Source of the DNA: an uncultured Acetatifactor sp.
GTDB taxonomy: Bacteria; Bacillota; Clostridia; Lachnospirales; Lachnospiraceae
DNA: 56,776 nucleotides
NCBI GenBank assembly: GCA_948896875.1
Contig: CAQUWW010000002.1
Coordinates: forward strand, 1 to 56,776
Direction: 5' to 3'
A program made the position numbers and the translations under genes. The notes below the pieces were generated by a model that ran no database searches, was not told the DNA's origin, and worked only from the letters and a program-made list of their open reading frames with translations. Below, piece by piece: positions 8,559 through 17,472 of this stretch (its first letter is position 1; each line of letters begins with the position of its first letter).

Positions 8559-10093
8559 GAAAAGTATTATATACCACAGACAGGTATAAAGTCAGAGAAA
8601 GGACGGCGGCAGGAGAGAAAGAAATACCTGTCTATATCGCCCTGCTGTCGGATGGAAGTTGCAATAATATCAGGCTGCCGGAGGATGTCTACAGAGAGTA
8701 TGACGGACTGGGACAGGGTACGCGTACTATAAAAACTTATTTTGCCTCGTTTGAGTTTGAAAAGGAAGCAGAGATAACAGTAAGTCTGCCCCCGGGAATA
8801 CAAAACATAACAATAAAGCCAAAGGACAGCATCCGGGAGTATTGCTTTCAATCCGGTGAGCTCAGGTTTCATGTGTCGGAGGAGAATTATTTTGTGCTTG
8901 AGCCGGAGGGAGACATTTTTGGCGGAATCCACATTTTCTGTAACAGGCATAAGTCCCCGGAGAGAGATAGAGAGCATGTAATAGAATTTACAGAAGGAAT
9001 CTATACGGCGGATAACTGTAAGCATATTCATATCAATGAGTATGGAGTACCGGTTCTGGATGACGTGGCGGATGACACACTTATTACCATAGCGGATGGG
9101 GCTGTGGTCAATGCGGCCATAGAGCTGAAAGGGGTAAAGAATGTCAGAATAGCAGGGAACGGAATGATATCGTTACTGGACAGATGCCAGGGGGCGGAGA
9201 ATAGTTTTGCCGACGATAGAATGTGGGGGGCCTTTCGCTATCATGCAAAACCCAATATTTATATTCGCAGCGGTTGTAAAGATATTGAGATTGACGGAAT
9301 CTTACTGAACTGTGAGTTCCGGGGAATTGTGATACGGAATTCTGAGAATATTGTGATAAAAAATGTGAAGATGTTTACCTCCACTGAAAATGCAGATGGA
9401 ATCAATTGCTATAATACATCCCATTTACTGGTGGATCATTGCTATATACAGAGCGCGGATGACTGTTTCTGCATGTACAATGCCTGTGATTCCATACCCA
9501 CATTGTTCGACGACGGCTATGAGGACGTAAAAGCAGTGTGCATGGATGTGGAGGTCAAAAACTGTATCATGAGCAGCAATGCTCGTCCTGTAGTTCTTGG
9601 CGGTCATGCCACCGGCTGCATAAATCCCAGAGGTATTATTGAGAACATTTATATTCATGATTGCAGGATTATAGAGACTCCTTACAGAATCTACGGAAAT
9701 ACAAGAGAATATTCTCTGTATTGGAGCGGATTCTTAAGACTGCTGTCCCAGAGCGAACAGATTGTGAGGAATATCAGATTTGAGGATATCAGGATTCATG
9801 TCACCAAGGGACATAATGGCAAGCCGATTCATATCGAAGTCAGAGGAGAGAATGCTTCGTATACGGAGTGCAGGGGGTACAGAATCGAAAACATTACTTT
9901 TAAAAATATTACAATTGACGGCCACACGGAACAGCTCCTTCCAGCGCTGATAAGCTGCCGTGATGGGGAATCAGAAGAGGATAATTGCGGCATTTCGGAT
10001 GTTACATTTGAAAATGTGATGATTGGCCGGAGAAAGCTGGCGAAAGACGATATTATGATCAAGGGAAAATGTGATCATATTCGATATTTATAA
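8555..10093 (+). CDS. GH28-like polygalacturonase-type glycosidase (copy 1)
   Basis: 512 residues. The first 150 form a beta-sandwich domain like that in front of GH49/GH28 helices; the rest is a right-handed parallel beta-helix with repeated INxE/IVIKN turns. Active-site motifs of family 28 are recognisable: NADG at 279-282 (for NTD), ADD at 301-303 and GGH ending at His351. There is no signal peptide, so action on imported oligogalacturonides or rhamnogalacturonan fragments in the cytoplasm is inferred. Its start overlaps the stop of the preceding glycosidase (ATGA). It is a clear paralogue of the enzyme at 10982, with the same domain order. Confidence 0.85.
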   Translation: MRKVLYTTDRYKVRERTAAGEKEIPVYIALLSDGSCNNIRLPEDVYREYDGLGQGTRTIKTYFASFEFEKEAEITVSLPPGIQNITIKPKDSIREYCFQSGELRFHVSEENYFVLEPEGDIFGGIHIFCNRHKSPERDREHVIEFTEGIYTADNCKHIHINEYGVPVLDDVADDTLITIADGAVVNAAIELKGVKNVRIAGNGMISLLDRCQGAENSFADDRMWGAFRYHAKPNIYIRSGCKDIEIDGILLNCEFRGIVIRNSENIVIKNVKMFTSTENADGINCYNTSHLLVDHCYIQSADDCFCMYNACDSIPTLFDDGYEDVKAVCMDVEVKNCIMSSNARPVVLGGHATGCINPRGIIENIYIHDCRIIETPYRIYGNTREYSLYWSGFLRLLSQSEQIVRNIRFEDIRIHVTKGHNGKPIHIEVRGENASYTECRGYRIENITFKNITIDGHTEQLLPALISCRDGESEEDNCGISDVTFENVMIGRRKLAKDDIMIKGKCDHIRYL

Positions 10094-10116
10094 CACTCAG
10101 GGAGGGCAGGCATTAC

Positions 10117-10835
10117 ATGAAAATAACAGAAGTCATTAAAAAGAAGGCAAGTAATCTCTATGAAGAAAGAATACCCACAATTGTGTTTTTCGGGGACAGC
10201 GTGACGCAGGGGTGCTTTCAGGTTTACGCGAAAAGCGAAGCGCAGGTGGAGACTTATTTTGATAAAAACAGCGCATACCACAATTATATAGCGAGGATAT
10301 TCTCCGTGCTTTATCCCAATGTTCCGATAAACATAATTAATGCGGGAATCAGCGGTGCAAACGCAAAAATGGAGTTGCCAGAGTGGAAAGAGATGTTCTG
10401 TCGTACCATCCAGATTTAACGGTTGTGTGTTTTGGGTTAAATGATTGCGGTACACTGGGTATGGATACATATTATAGATCGCTTACAACGATTTTTACGA
10501 AAATTAAGAACAGTGGCAGTGATGTGATATTTATGACACCGAATATGATGAATACGAAAATCAGTTGTCACCTAAAGGAAGAAGTGATATTGAACATTGC
10601 GAAGCAATCCATGCAGAGACAGAACGATGGAGTATTGGAACAATATCTGGAAGCTGGTAAAAGAGCTGCGAAGGAGTGTGGAGCGGTAATATGTGATGTA
10701 TATGAGAAATGGAAGAAGCTTGAAAAAAATGGAGTGGATACAACAGAATTGCTGGCGAACAAAATAAACCATCCAAACCGTGAGATGAACTGGCTTTTTG
10801 CATATTCATTGGTTGAAACGATAATGATGAATTAA
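10117..10835 (+). pseudogene. SGNH/GDSL hydrolase interrupted by a one-base frameshift
   Basis: Two overlapping frames together give one SGNH hydrolase. The first (from ATG 10117, with GGGAGG upstream) carries block I (VFFGDSVTQG) and the block II glycine (NAGISGANAKM). The second frame carries block III (FGLND) and the block V histidine (NKINHPNR). Reading across, a single G appears missing at about 10371-10372: restoring it gives AKMGVARVERDVLSYHPDLT, the usual sequence of the family. The intact protein would be about 238 residues, probably a carbohydrate esterase such as a pectin deacetylase. As written the reading frame stops at 10419. This is either a real inactivation, a phase-variable G tract or a sequencing error. 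Confidence 0.85.
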
Positions 10836-10836
10836 A

Positions 10837-10855
10837 GCCGGAAAAAGAATCCGGC
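10837..10855 (+). terminator. Short hairpin after the SGNH gene
   Basis: GCCGGA (10837-10842) and TCCGGC (10850-10855) form a six-pair stem just after the stop codon of the last gene of locus 1. No T tract follows, so termination is only possible, not shown. Confidence 0.35.
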
Positions 10856-10880
10856 AGGCTTCCGAAGAATTTGGCATGCA

Positions 10881-10941
10881 GGTTTTGTCCCTTTTTATTC
10901 GGTTTTGTCAGTGTTCGGGCGGAGAATGGATGTCTTATAAT
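10881..10941 (+). promoter_or_regulatory. Activator-dependent promoter with two GGTTTTGTC sites (copy 1)
   Basis: GGTTTTGTC occurs at 10881 and again at 10901, exactly 20 bases apart, followed 35 bases after the second start by the -10 box TATAAT (10936-10941). No good -35 box exists at the 17-base position. The same arrangement, with identical spacing, lies at 14596-14656. Direct half-sites on one helical face next to a promoter lacking a -35 are the usual target of AraC-type activators; the membrane AraC protein encoded at 12615 is the natural candidate. Confidence 0.75.
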
Positions 10942-10981
10942 AAGGATACAATCCAACTAAAATGAAGGAGGGGCTTTGACT

Positions 10982-12553
10982 ATGATAAAGATACAAAGCG
11001 CACCGAGGGAGGCCTTATTATCTGATGTCTGGAAGGTATATGTAAAGCAGGAAGGAGAGAAAGAGCAGGAAGTCAGTGTGTATACTGCATTAACCGCCGA
11101 CGGAACCGGTAATTCTCATGGGTTTCCGGAGGAGTTCTGCAGAGAATTTGACGGACTGACTTACGGTACTACCGTAAAGAAGACCTACTTTGCTTCTTTT
11201 GATGCGGATGGTGAGGTCTCGGTGCGTGTGGTGCACTGCGGGGAAGCAGGAAATTTCCATATCAGACCTGAAAGCTGTAAAAAATGGTTTGAAGAAAGGG
11301 GAAATACTGCCACGTTTTCTATGAATCCCGGAGAAAAGCTGGTGGTGGAAGCAGGTGGCGATATTTTTGGCTCGTTGAAGCTGTTTGGAAATTTCGTCTC
11401 TCTTCCGGAAAGCAGAAAAGAAAATCGGATAGAATTCAAGCCGGGATATTATACGGCTGACAATTGTGAATATATTCGCAGAAACGAACATGGGATTCCG
11501 GTAATGGACAATATTCCGGACGATACGACCGTTTATCTGCGGGACGGTGCGGTGGTATGTGCCGCCATTGTCCTGGCCGGAAAACACAATATTCGTATCT
11601 GCGGGAGAGGGGTGTTAAGTCTGCTGGAGCGTTGTTATGGTGCGGATAGCGGCTTTACTGCGCAGCCTTTATATGGTGGGTTCCGATATTGGGCAATGTC
11701 CAACATTTACATCAAAAGTGGCTGCAGGAATATTGAGATTGAGGGAATCCTGCTGAACTGTGAATTCCGGGGAATTGTGTTGCGAAACAGCGAGGATATC
11801 ACCATCTCAAACGTGAAGCTGTTCGCCGGCAGTGTCAATGCGGATGGCGTCAATATGATGAATGTGAGAAGAGTAAAGATACAGGACTGCCATATCCAGA
11901 GCGCAGATGACTGCATTGCCATCTATACTGCCTGCGATTCCATACCGACCTTTGCGGATGAAGAATGGAGGGAACCGCTGCCGGTTTCTTCGGATATTGA
12001 AGTGTGTGGTGGACTGATGTCTACCTGTGCCCGGCCGTTTATGGTGGGCGGACATGCCACGGGAAACACTGCTCCTCACGACGTGGTGGAAAATGTGTAT
12101 ATTCATAATACGGAAGTGCTGGACATTGCCAGCAATATCTATGGAATAGACAGAGAAAAGGCCTGGTACTGGTCCGCTGTTTTTCGGATTTTATCCCAGA
12201 CCCGACAGCTGGTCAGGAATATTACTTTTCGAAGTATCCGGGTGAACTGGACGAAAGGATACGGCGGAAAGCCTTTTCATATTGAAGTGCGTGGAAACAA
12301 AACAGCCTCCTATACGGAGAAAGGGGGATATCGGATTGAAAATATTCGGTTCGAAGACATTCATTTTGTGCATTGCCCTGCAGGGATGATGGAGTCGGCG
12401 ATTCTCTCCGATGCAGGAATGGAGGCGCTGGAAGAGAACAGCGGGATTGAAGGAGTGTGTTTCCGGGATATTACCTTTGATGAGAGAGCCATGGAGGACA
12501 GAAGGGAGGACCTGGTCAGGGAAGGCAGAGTGAGGCAGGTAATCTTGAGCTGA
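10982..12553 (+). CDS. GH28-like polygalacturonase-type glycosidase (copy 2)
   Basis: 523 residues, paralogue of the protein at 8555 along its whole length: N-terminal beta-sandwich followed by a parallel beta-helix. Active-site motifs are NADG at 286-289, ADD at 308-310 and GGH ending at His358. It has no signal peptide. A TTG six bases upstream is in frame, but ATG 10982 has AAGGAGG at a better distance. It is the first gene of the second locus and is driven by the promoter with paired GGTTTTGTC sites. The two copies differ around the substrate cleft (for example CFCMYNACD versus CIAIYTACD after the catalytic aspartates), so they may cleave different linkages or chain ends. GH28-type function is inferred from motifs. 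Confidence 0.85.
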   Translation: MIKIQSAPREALLSDVWKVYVKQEGEKEQEVSVYTALTADGTGNSHGFPEEFCREFDGLTYGTTVKKTYFASFDADGEVSVRVVHCGEAGNFHIRPESCKKWFEERGNTATFSMNPGEKLVVEAGGDIFGSLKLFGNFVSLPESRKENRIEFKPGYYTADNCEYIRRNEHGIPVMDNIPDDTTVYLRDGAVVCAAIVLAGKHNIRICGRGVLSLLERCYGADSGFTAQPLYGGFRYWAMSNIYIKSGCRNIEIEGILLNCEFRGIVLRNSEDITISNVKLFAGSVNADGVNMMNVRRVKIQDCHIQSADDCIAIYTACDSIPTFADEEWREPLPVSSDIEVCGGLMSTCARPFMVGGHATGNTAPHDVVENVYIHNTEVLDIASNIYGIDREKAWYWSAVFRILSQTRQLVRNITFRSIRVNWTKGYGGKPFHIEVRGNKTASYTEKGGYRIENIRFEDIHFVHCPAGMMESAILSDAGMEALEENSGIEGVCFRDITFDERAMEDRREDLVREGRVRQVILS

Positions 12554-12614
12554 CAGGTCAGGCATTCAGAGGAACCGGCACCGACGGAAAGTGATGAAAA
12601 AGAAGGAGAACCCC

Positions 12615-14561
12615 ATGAAAAAGCAGGCGGATTTTCGCAGAAACCATATGTTGACCAGGTGGATTATCACAGGAGGTATCGTTGTGATGATTCCCGTTTT
12701 GTGTTCCTTTATCCTTTTTCTGGTGAACAAAAAGGTGCTGGAACAGAAGATGGCTCAGGTCAATGGCTTTATTGTGGAGGATATCCGGCATAATATCGAT
12801 GATAGATTGAAGGAAATTATCAATATAGCAAATAGCATATATTTGGATATTGATTTCAGTGAAGCGCGTTTGAATACGGATGAGGAGCTTCTGTTCCGAA
12901 GCAGGATTGCTTCCTGCTTCCAAAAACTCCAGACCTACGGTATTGCGAATGCAGAAGCGGATGTGCTCATCTACCTGCCGAAGAAGGATTTCCTTCTGAC
13001 GACAGCGGCAGGAGATGATTTTCGTTATCTGTACGGAACTCTGAAACGCCAGAGGAAAATAGAGAGCTCGCAGGAGGAATGGAGGGAACAGATTCTTTCC
13101 GCGCCGGCCAATATGGTGTTGATGGCAGAAAATCTGAGTTACCGCAACTATGGCAAGAAAAATCTGACCTATGTGGTGCGGAGTTCCATCGGGCATGAAG
13201 AGAGAGCCAGTGTCATCAGTGTGTCCATAGATACGGATTTTATCACCAATGCCATAGAGAACGAGAAGAGTTATCCATGTACCGTGCTGATTGTTGACAG
13301 AGAAGGAAGGATAGTTGCGGATTACGGAGAACCGTTGGCAGATCCGGGAGGACTGCACTGGGAAGAGGGAAGCACGGAGGACAGAGAGAGAAAGACTACA
13401 TTTCAGAATACGGGAAATGATACGCTTTTTTATTTTCGTAATGGTGAAACCGCTTATGCCGCTACCAGCCTTTCATCCGAGATCTGTGAGTGGAGATATA
13501 TTGTATGCACGCCAAAGGAAGAGTATATAAGTGAGATTCAGACCAATATGGTAATCAACATGGTGATTCTTTTTCTGGGCATGGGACTGGCCCTTCTGTC
13601 CATGACACTGGTGCAGAGGCATAACTATAAGCCGGTCAGAACTCTTCACAGGGAGAACCTTTCTATGAGAAATACATTGAACAGCCAGAAGGAACAGGAA
13701 AAGGAATGGAGCGTTCTAAAATTGCTGAGGGATTATGGGGCAGGAACTCATAAGGAAAGTCTGGCACTGCTGGCAGACTGGAAGGCGGATACGGCGGTAT
13801 GGCTTCCGGTGACAGTGGGCATGTGGCAGGAAGGAGAGGCGGCAGAAGAAGAGGAGATTTCTCTTCTGACGTTCGCGGTCCGGAATGTGGCGGCGGAATT
13901 GTTGGGAGAACGGTACAGGTATTTGACTACATCGGACAGAGGTTTTCTGATATATCTGTTTGTGATAGAACAGAAGGATGTCGGGGAATGTGTAATGTAC
14001 TGCAGGGAAAGTATGTCAAAGCTGTGCGGTTTCTTCTGGGAGAATTTTCATGTGGAGCTTTTGGTGACAATGGGAGAGCCGCTTTTGGAAGAAATGGAGG
14101 TCCCGGAAGGCTATGTCCGACTGATGGAAGCAAGCAGACTGCGGAATCGGGAACCGGTCTTCGGCGTGAGAGATATGGCGGATTTTTACAGAGAACCGGA
14201 TGAGAAAGTATCACAGGAGATATCAGAGGCGGAAGCAGGGGGACTTTCGGAGGAAATAAAAGAATATGTCAGAGAAAATTATGCTGACAATAATCTGAAC
14301 ATTTCTGCGATTGCACAACATTTCGGGCTGTCGGCCAGATATTTATCCAGACTTTTTAAGGATGCAGTGGGATTAGGCCTGATAGACTATATCAATCAGG
14401 TGCGCGTGAGGCAGGCGGAAACTTTGCTGAAGACGACTTTTAAGACAGTGGATGAGATAGCCGAAGAAGTGGGTTATACCAACAGTAGAAGCTTTCGGCG
14501 GAATTTCCACAAAATAACAGGGAAGAATGCGGCAAGCTATAAAAGGATTAACCGGTCATAA
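12615..14561 (+). CDS. Membrane-anchored AraC-family regulator with extracellular sensor
   Basis: About 648 residues. Membrane segment 1 lies near residues 15-37 and segment 2 near 312-334; the roughly 270 residues between them form an extracellular sensor domain. A cytoplasmic linker follows, then a C-terminal AraC DNA-binding domain in the last 100 residues (LNISAIAQHFGLSARYLSRLFK and IAEEVGYTNSRSFRRNF). This architecture is typical of Firmicute regulators that detect oligosaccharides or the loaded binding protein at the surface. Two in-frame codons precede ATG 12615, but AAGAAGGAG sits correctly only for 12615. It is flanked on both sides by promoters carrying the same paired GGTTTTGTC motif, so it probably activates both units. 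Confidence 0.88.
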   Translation: MKKQADFRRNHMLTRWIITGGIVVMIPVLCSFILFLVNKKVLEQKMAQVNGFIVEDIRHNIDDRLKEIINIANSIYLDIDFSEARLNTDEELLFRSRIASCFQKLQTYGIANAEADVLIYLPKKDFLLTTAAGDDFRYLYGTLKRQRKIESSQEEWREQILSAPANMVLMAENLSYRNYGKKNLTYVVRSSIGHEERASVISVSIDTDFITNAIENEKSYPCTVLIVDREGRIVADYGEPLADPGGLHWEEGSTEDRERKTTFQNTGNDTLFYFRNGETAYAATSLSSEICEWRYIVCTPKEEYISEIQTNMVINMVILFLGMGLALLSMTLVQRHNYKPVRTLHRENLSMRNTLNSQKEQEKEWSVLKLLRDYGAGTHKESLALLADWKADTAVWLPVTVGMWQEGEAAEEEEISLLTFAVRNVAAELLGERYRYLTTSDRGFLIYLFVIEQKDVGECVMYCRESMSKLCGFFWENFHVELLVTMGEPLLEEMEVPEGYVRLMEASRLRNREPVFGVRDMADFYREPDEKVSQEISEAEAGGLSEEIKEYVRENYADNNLNISAIAQHFGLSARYLSRLFKDAVGLGLIDYINQVRVRQAETLLKTTFKTVDEIAEEVGYTNSRSFRRNFHKITGKNAASYKRINRS

Positions 14562-14571
14562 TCTGCAGAAA

Positions 14572-14656
14572 GGGACAAAAATGTAAGGGGGTACAGGTTT
14601 TGTCCTCTTTTAACCGGTTTTGTCAGTTCTCGGCGGAATAAATGACGGCTTACAAT
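14572..14656 (+). promoter_or_regulatory. Activator-dependent promoter with two GGTTTTGTC sites (copy 2)
   Basis: GGTTTTGTC at 14596 and 14616 (20 bases apart) with the -10 box TACAAT at 14651-14656, the same spacing as in copy 1 at 10881. Bases around and between the sites, including TCAGT and CGGCGGA, are also shared. Upstream, GGGACAAAA (14572-14580) is the reverse complement of the TTTTGTCCC half-site and may be a third, inverted contact. It precedes the LplA-type transporter operon. Confidence 0.75.
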
Positions 14657-14807
14657 AGGGACATCCGCATGGTGCATCATCGGACTCCGGATACGAAGTG
14701 AAGCGCTGTGAGAGGAAGGTTGCAGAAGACAGGAAGGCTTTTCCGCCGGACAGTAAAGTCATAAGGCGCAGGAGCGGAACACAACAAGGGAAACGAGGAG
14801 GTAATTG

Positions 14808-16502
14808 ATGAAGAGACAGACAACAAAATGGATTGCGTTGTTGACGGTGTGTACAATGCTGACAGGGTTATTGACTGGGTGCGGCACTGTGGAGCCGGAT
14901 AAAACAGATACGAATGCGGAGCAATCCTCCGAACAGAATACGGCATCGGAAGGGGCGAAATCGAACGCGGAGGAACCAAATGCGGAAGCAGAGAGCCAGA
15001 CGCCGGAAGAAACGACGGGGATTGTCTATCCGCTGGAGGGAGCAGGTACGCTGACCTGGGGAATGCAGAGAAATGCCAACTGGTCGGAACGGCATGATTC
15101 CTGGGCAGATACGCATTTTGTTCAGGAATTGCAGAAGAACACAGGGATTACCATCACAATGGAGCATGTGGATAATGCGGATGGCATGAAGCTTTTGCTG
15201 GCCGGCGGGAAATATCCGGATCTGATCACCTTTAATCTGAATGTTTATTACAGTGGAAAAGAACCCAAGGCGATAGCAGATAATATTGTATACGGAATGG
15301 AGCCCGAATTTCTACAGGAAAATGCACCGGATTACTGGGCCTATCTGGAAGAGAATCCTTCTATTAAAAAAGCGATTACCACACCGGAAGGATTGATCAC
15401 CTGTTTTGCCATGGTTCGTGGAGACGAGATATTAAAGAGCAGTTATACCATGTTTATCCGGGATGACTGGTGTGAACAGCTGGAGCTTCCGATTCCGGAG
15501 ACGGCGGATGAATATTATGAGACATTGAAGGCTTTTAAAGAGGAGTTGAATGTGGAGATTCCTTTGTGCGTGACAGCAAATGCACTGATAAATCTGCTGG
15601 ACTACGGCATCCTCACTTCTCCCTTCGGAATCGCTTCCAGAGGAGCTTATGTGGAGGATGGGAAGGTGAAGCTGGGGTATGCACAGGAAGGCTATAAGGA
15701 TGTGCTGGCCTGGCTGAACAAGCTGTATGAAGAGAAATTGCTTGATCCTAATTTTACCACGATTGAACAAAACATTGTGGATTCTAATATACTGACAGGA
15801 GTTTCCGGTGTTTCCTCCGGTTCCATCGGAAGCAAAATGGGCGTGTTGCTGAAGACCAATGCGGAACAGGATTTCTCTCTTGCGGCGGTTCCTTCCCTGG
15901 TGGCAAATAAGGGAGACACAGCCATGTTCGCTCATTATGACAACGGTCTGCCCGGAACCAATACCTATATCACAACGGACTGCAAGGATCCGGCTGCCGC
16001 GGCACACTTTTTAAATTATGGATATACGCAGGAAGGGCATATGCTCTATAACTTCGGAACCGAGGGGCTCAGCTATGAGATGGTGGACGGGATTCCTACG
16101 TATACAGATCTTATCATGAAAAATGAAGAGGGGCTTTCCGTATCCCAGGCGATGTCAGAGTATGAGCTTGCATGGTGGGGTGGTCCCTTTGTTCAGGACA
16201 GGAATTATATCCTGCAGTATTATGAATGGGAGGCGCAGAGAGAGGCTCTGGACACCATCACGAAGACGGATGTGGCTAAATATAAACTGCCCAACACCTT
16301 GATTTCCGAGGAGAACCAGGACGAATATGCCAACATTTCGAGCGAGATCAATACCTACAGAGCGGAGATGGAGCTGAAATTTATCCGTGGAGAAGAATCG
16401 CTGGATAACTTTGATCAATATCTTGAAAACCTGAAAAATATGAATATTGACCGTCTGATCGAGATTGAACAGGAGGCACTGGATGAGTTTAATTCCAGAT
16501 AA
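14808..16502 (+). CDS. ABC transporter sugar-binding lipoprotein (LplA-type)
   Basis: 564 residues, the large LplA/YtcQ-like type of solute-binding protein. The signal sequence ends in lipobox LLTGC, followed by an Asn/Glu/Ala/Ser-rich linker of about 45 residues. The body contains WADTHFVQELQKNTGITI and FIRDDWCEQLELPIPET, typical of this group. ATG 14808 is preceded by AGGAGG; a TTG one codon earlier is less likely. It is the first gene of an importer operon with two permeases that follow directly. Proteins of this type bind complex oligosaccharides, including pectin fragments in some characterised cases; the ligand here is inferred from the GH105, GH28 and GH3 neighbours. Confidence 0.9.
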   Translation: MKRQTTKWIALLTVCTMLTGLLTGCGTVEPDKTDTNAEQSSEQNTASEGAKSNAEEPNAEAESQTPEETTGIVYPLEGAGTLTWGMQRNANWSERHDSWADTHFVQELQKNTGITITMEHVDNADGMKLLLAGGKYPDLITFNLNVYYSGKEPKAIADNIVYGMEPEFLQENAPDYWAYLEENPSIKKAITTPEGLITCFAMVRGDEILKSSYTMFIRDDWCEQLELPIPETADEYYETLKAFKEELNVEIPLCVTANALINLLDYGILTSPFGIASRGAYVEDGKVKLGYAQEGYKDVLAWLNKLYEEKLLDPNFTTIEQNIVDSNILTGVSGVSSGSIGSKMGVLLKTNAEQDFSLAAVPSLVANKGDTAMFAHYDNGLPGTNTYITTDCKDPAAAAHFLNYGYTQEGHMLYNFGTEGLSYEMVDGIPTYTDLIMKNEEGLSVSQAMSEYELAWWGGPFVQDRNYILQYYEWEAQREALDTITKTDVAKYKLPNTLISEENQDEYANISSEINTYRAEMELKFIRGEESLDNFDQYLENLKNMNIDRLIEIEQEALDEFNSR

Positions 16503-17454
16503 TAAAAAGAGAGAGAAAGTCAGCAGGCCGCCGCTTATGCGGCGGCTTGCGAAAGACATCAGAAAAAACTGGGTCGCCTATACAATGTTTTTACCAGTAC
16601 TGCTTTTTTATTTGATTTTCTGTTACAAACCTATGTATGGGATTATCATAGCGTTCAAAAATTACAGTCCCGGCAAAGGCATCTGGGGAAGTGCCTGGGC
16701 AACCAACTGTGGCTTTCAGCATTTTATTTCTTTTTTCAAATCTGTCTATTTCGGAAGGCTGCTGAGAAATACTTTGACTATCAGTATCACCAGCCTTCTG
16801 GTAACGTTTCCACTGCCTATCGTGCTGGCTCTGTTGATCAATGAAGTGCGGGGAAAGGTATTTAAGGGTGTGTTCCAGACGCTGTCCTACCTGCCCCACT
16901 TTATTTCACTGGTGGTTATCTGCAGTATGGTGAAACTGTTCGTGGGAAGTAACGGCTTTATTACAGATATTCTGGTGAGTATGGGAATTGCAGAGGAAGG
17001 GCTTTCCATGCTGACGAACAAGAACTTTTTTGTTCCCATTTATGTAATATCAGGACTTTGGCAGACTTTGGGATGGAGTGCCATTATTTATACTTCAGCG
17101 CTGGCGGGCGTAGACCAGGAATTGTATGAGGCTGCCAGAATCGACGGAGCGAACCGCTGGAAACAGACGATCCATGTCACGCTTCCCTCCATTATGATGA
17201 CAGTGCTGATGATGTTCATTCTGCGTATTGGCTCCATTATGAGTGTAGGCTATGAGAAAATTATTCTGTTGTACAATCAGGAAATCTATGAGACAGCGGA
17301 TGTGATTTCTACTTTTGTCTATCGAAGAGGCCTGGTGAATGCGAACTGGAGCTATTCCGCAGCAGTGGGGGTCTTTAATTCTGTGATTAACCTGACGTTG
17401 GTAGTGACGGCCAATAAGGTATCGAGAAAGCTGTCCGGTATGGGCTTATGGTAA
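16483..17454 (+). CDS. lplB: Sugar ABC transporter permease (LplB-type)
   Basis: 323 residues. A basic N-terminal tail leads into the first membrane segment (YTMFLPVLLFYLIFCYKPMYG), followed by YGIIIAFKNYSPGKG, which is characteristic of LplB-type permeases. The EAA loop reads EAARIDGANRWKQTIHVTLPS. ATG 16483 is chosen because AGGAGG lies six bases upstream, inside the end of the binding-protein gene; the two genes overlap by 20 bases and are probably translationally coupled. It forms the importer with the genes on both sides. Confidence 0.9.
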   Translation: MSLIPDNKKREKVSRPPLMRRLAKDIRKNWVAYTMFLPVLLFYLIFCYKPMYGIIIAFKNYSPGKGIWGSAWATNCGFQHFISFFKSVYFGRLLRNTLTISITSLLVTFPLPIVLALLINEVRGKVFKGVFQTLSYLPHFISLVVICSMVKLFVGSNGFITDILVSMGIAEEGLSMLTNKNFFVPIYVISGLWQTLGWSAIIYTSALAGVDQELYEAARIDGANRWKQTIHVTLPSIMMTVLMMFILRIGSIMSVGYEKIILLYNQEIYETADVISTFVYRRGLVNANWSYSAAVGVFNSVINLTLVVTANKVSRKLSGMGLW

Positions 17455-17472
17455 GCGCGGAAAGGAAGTAGG

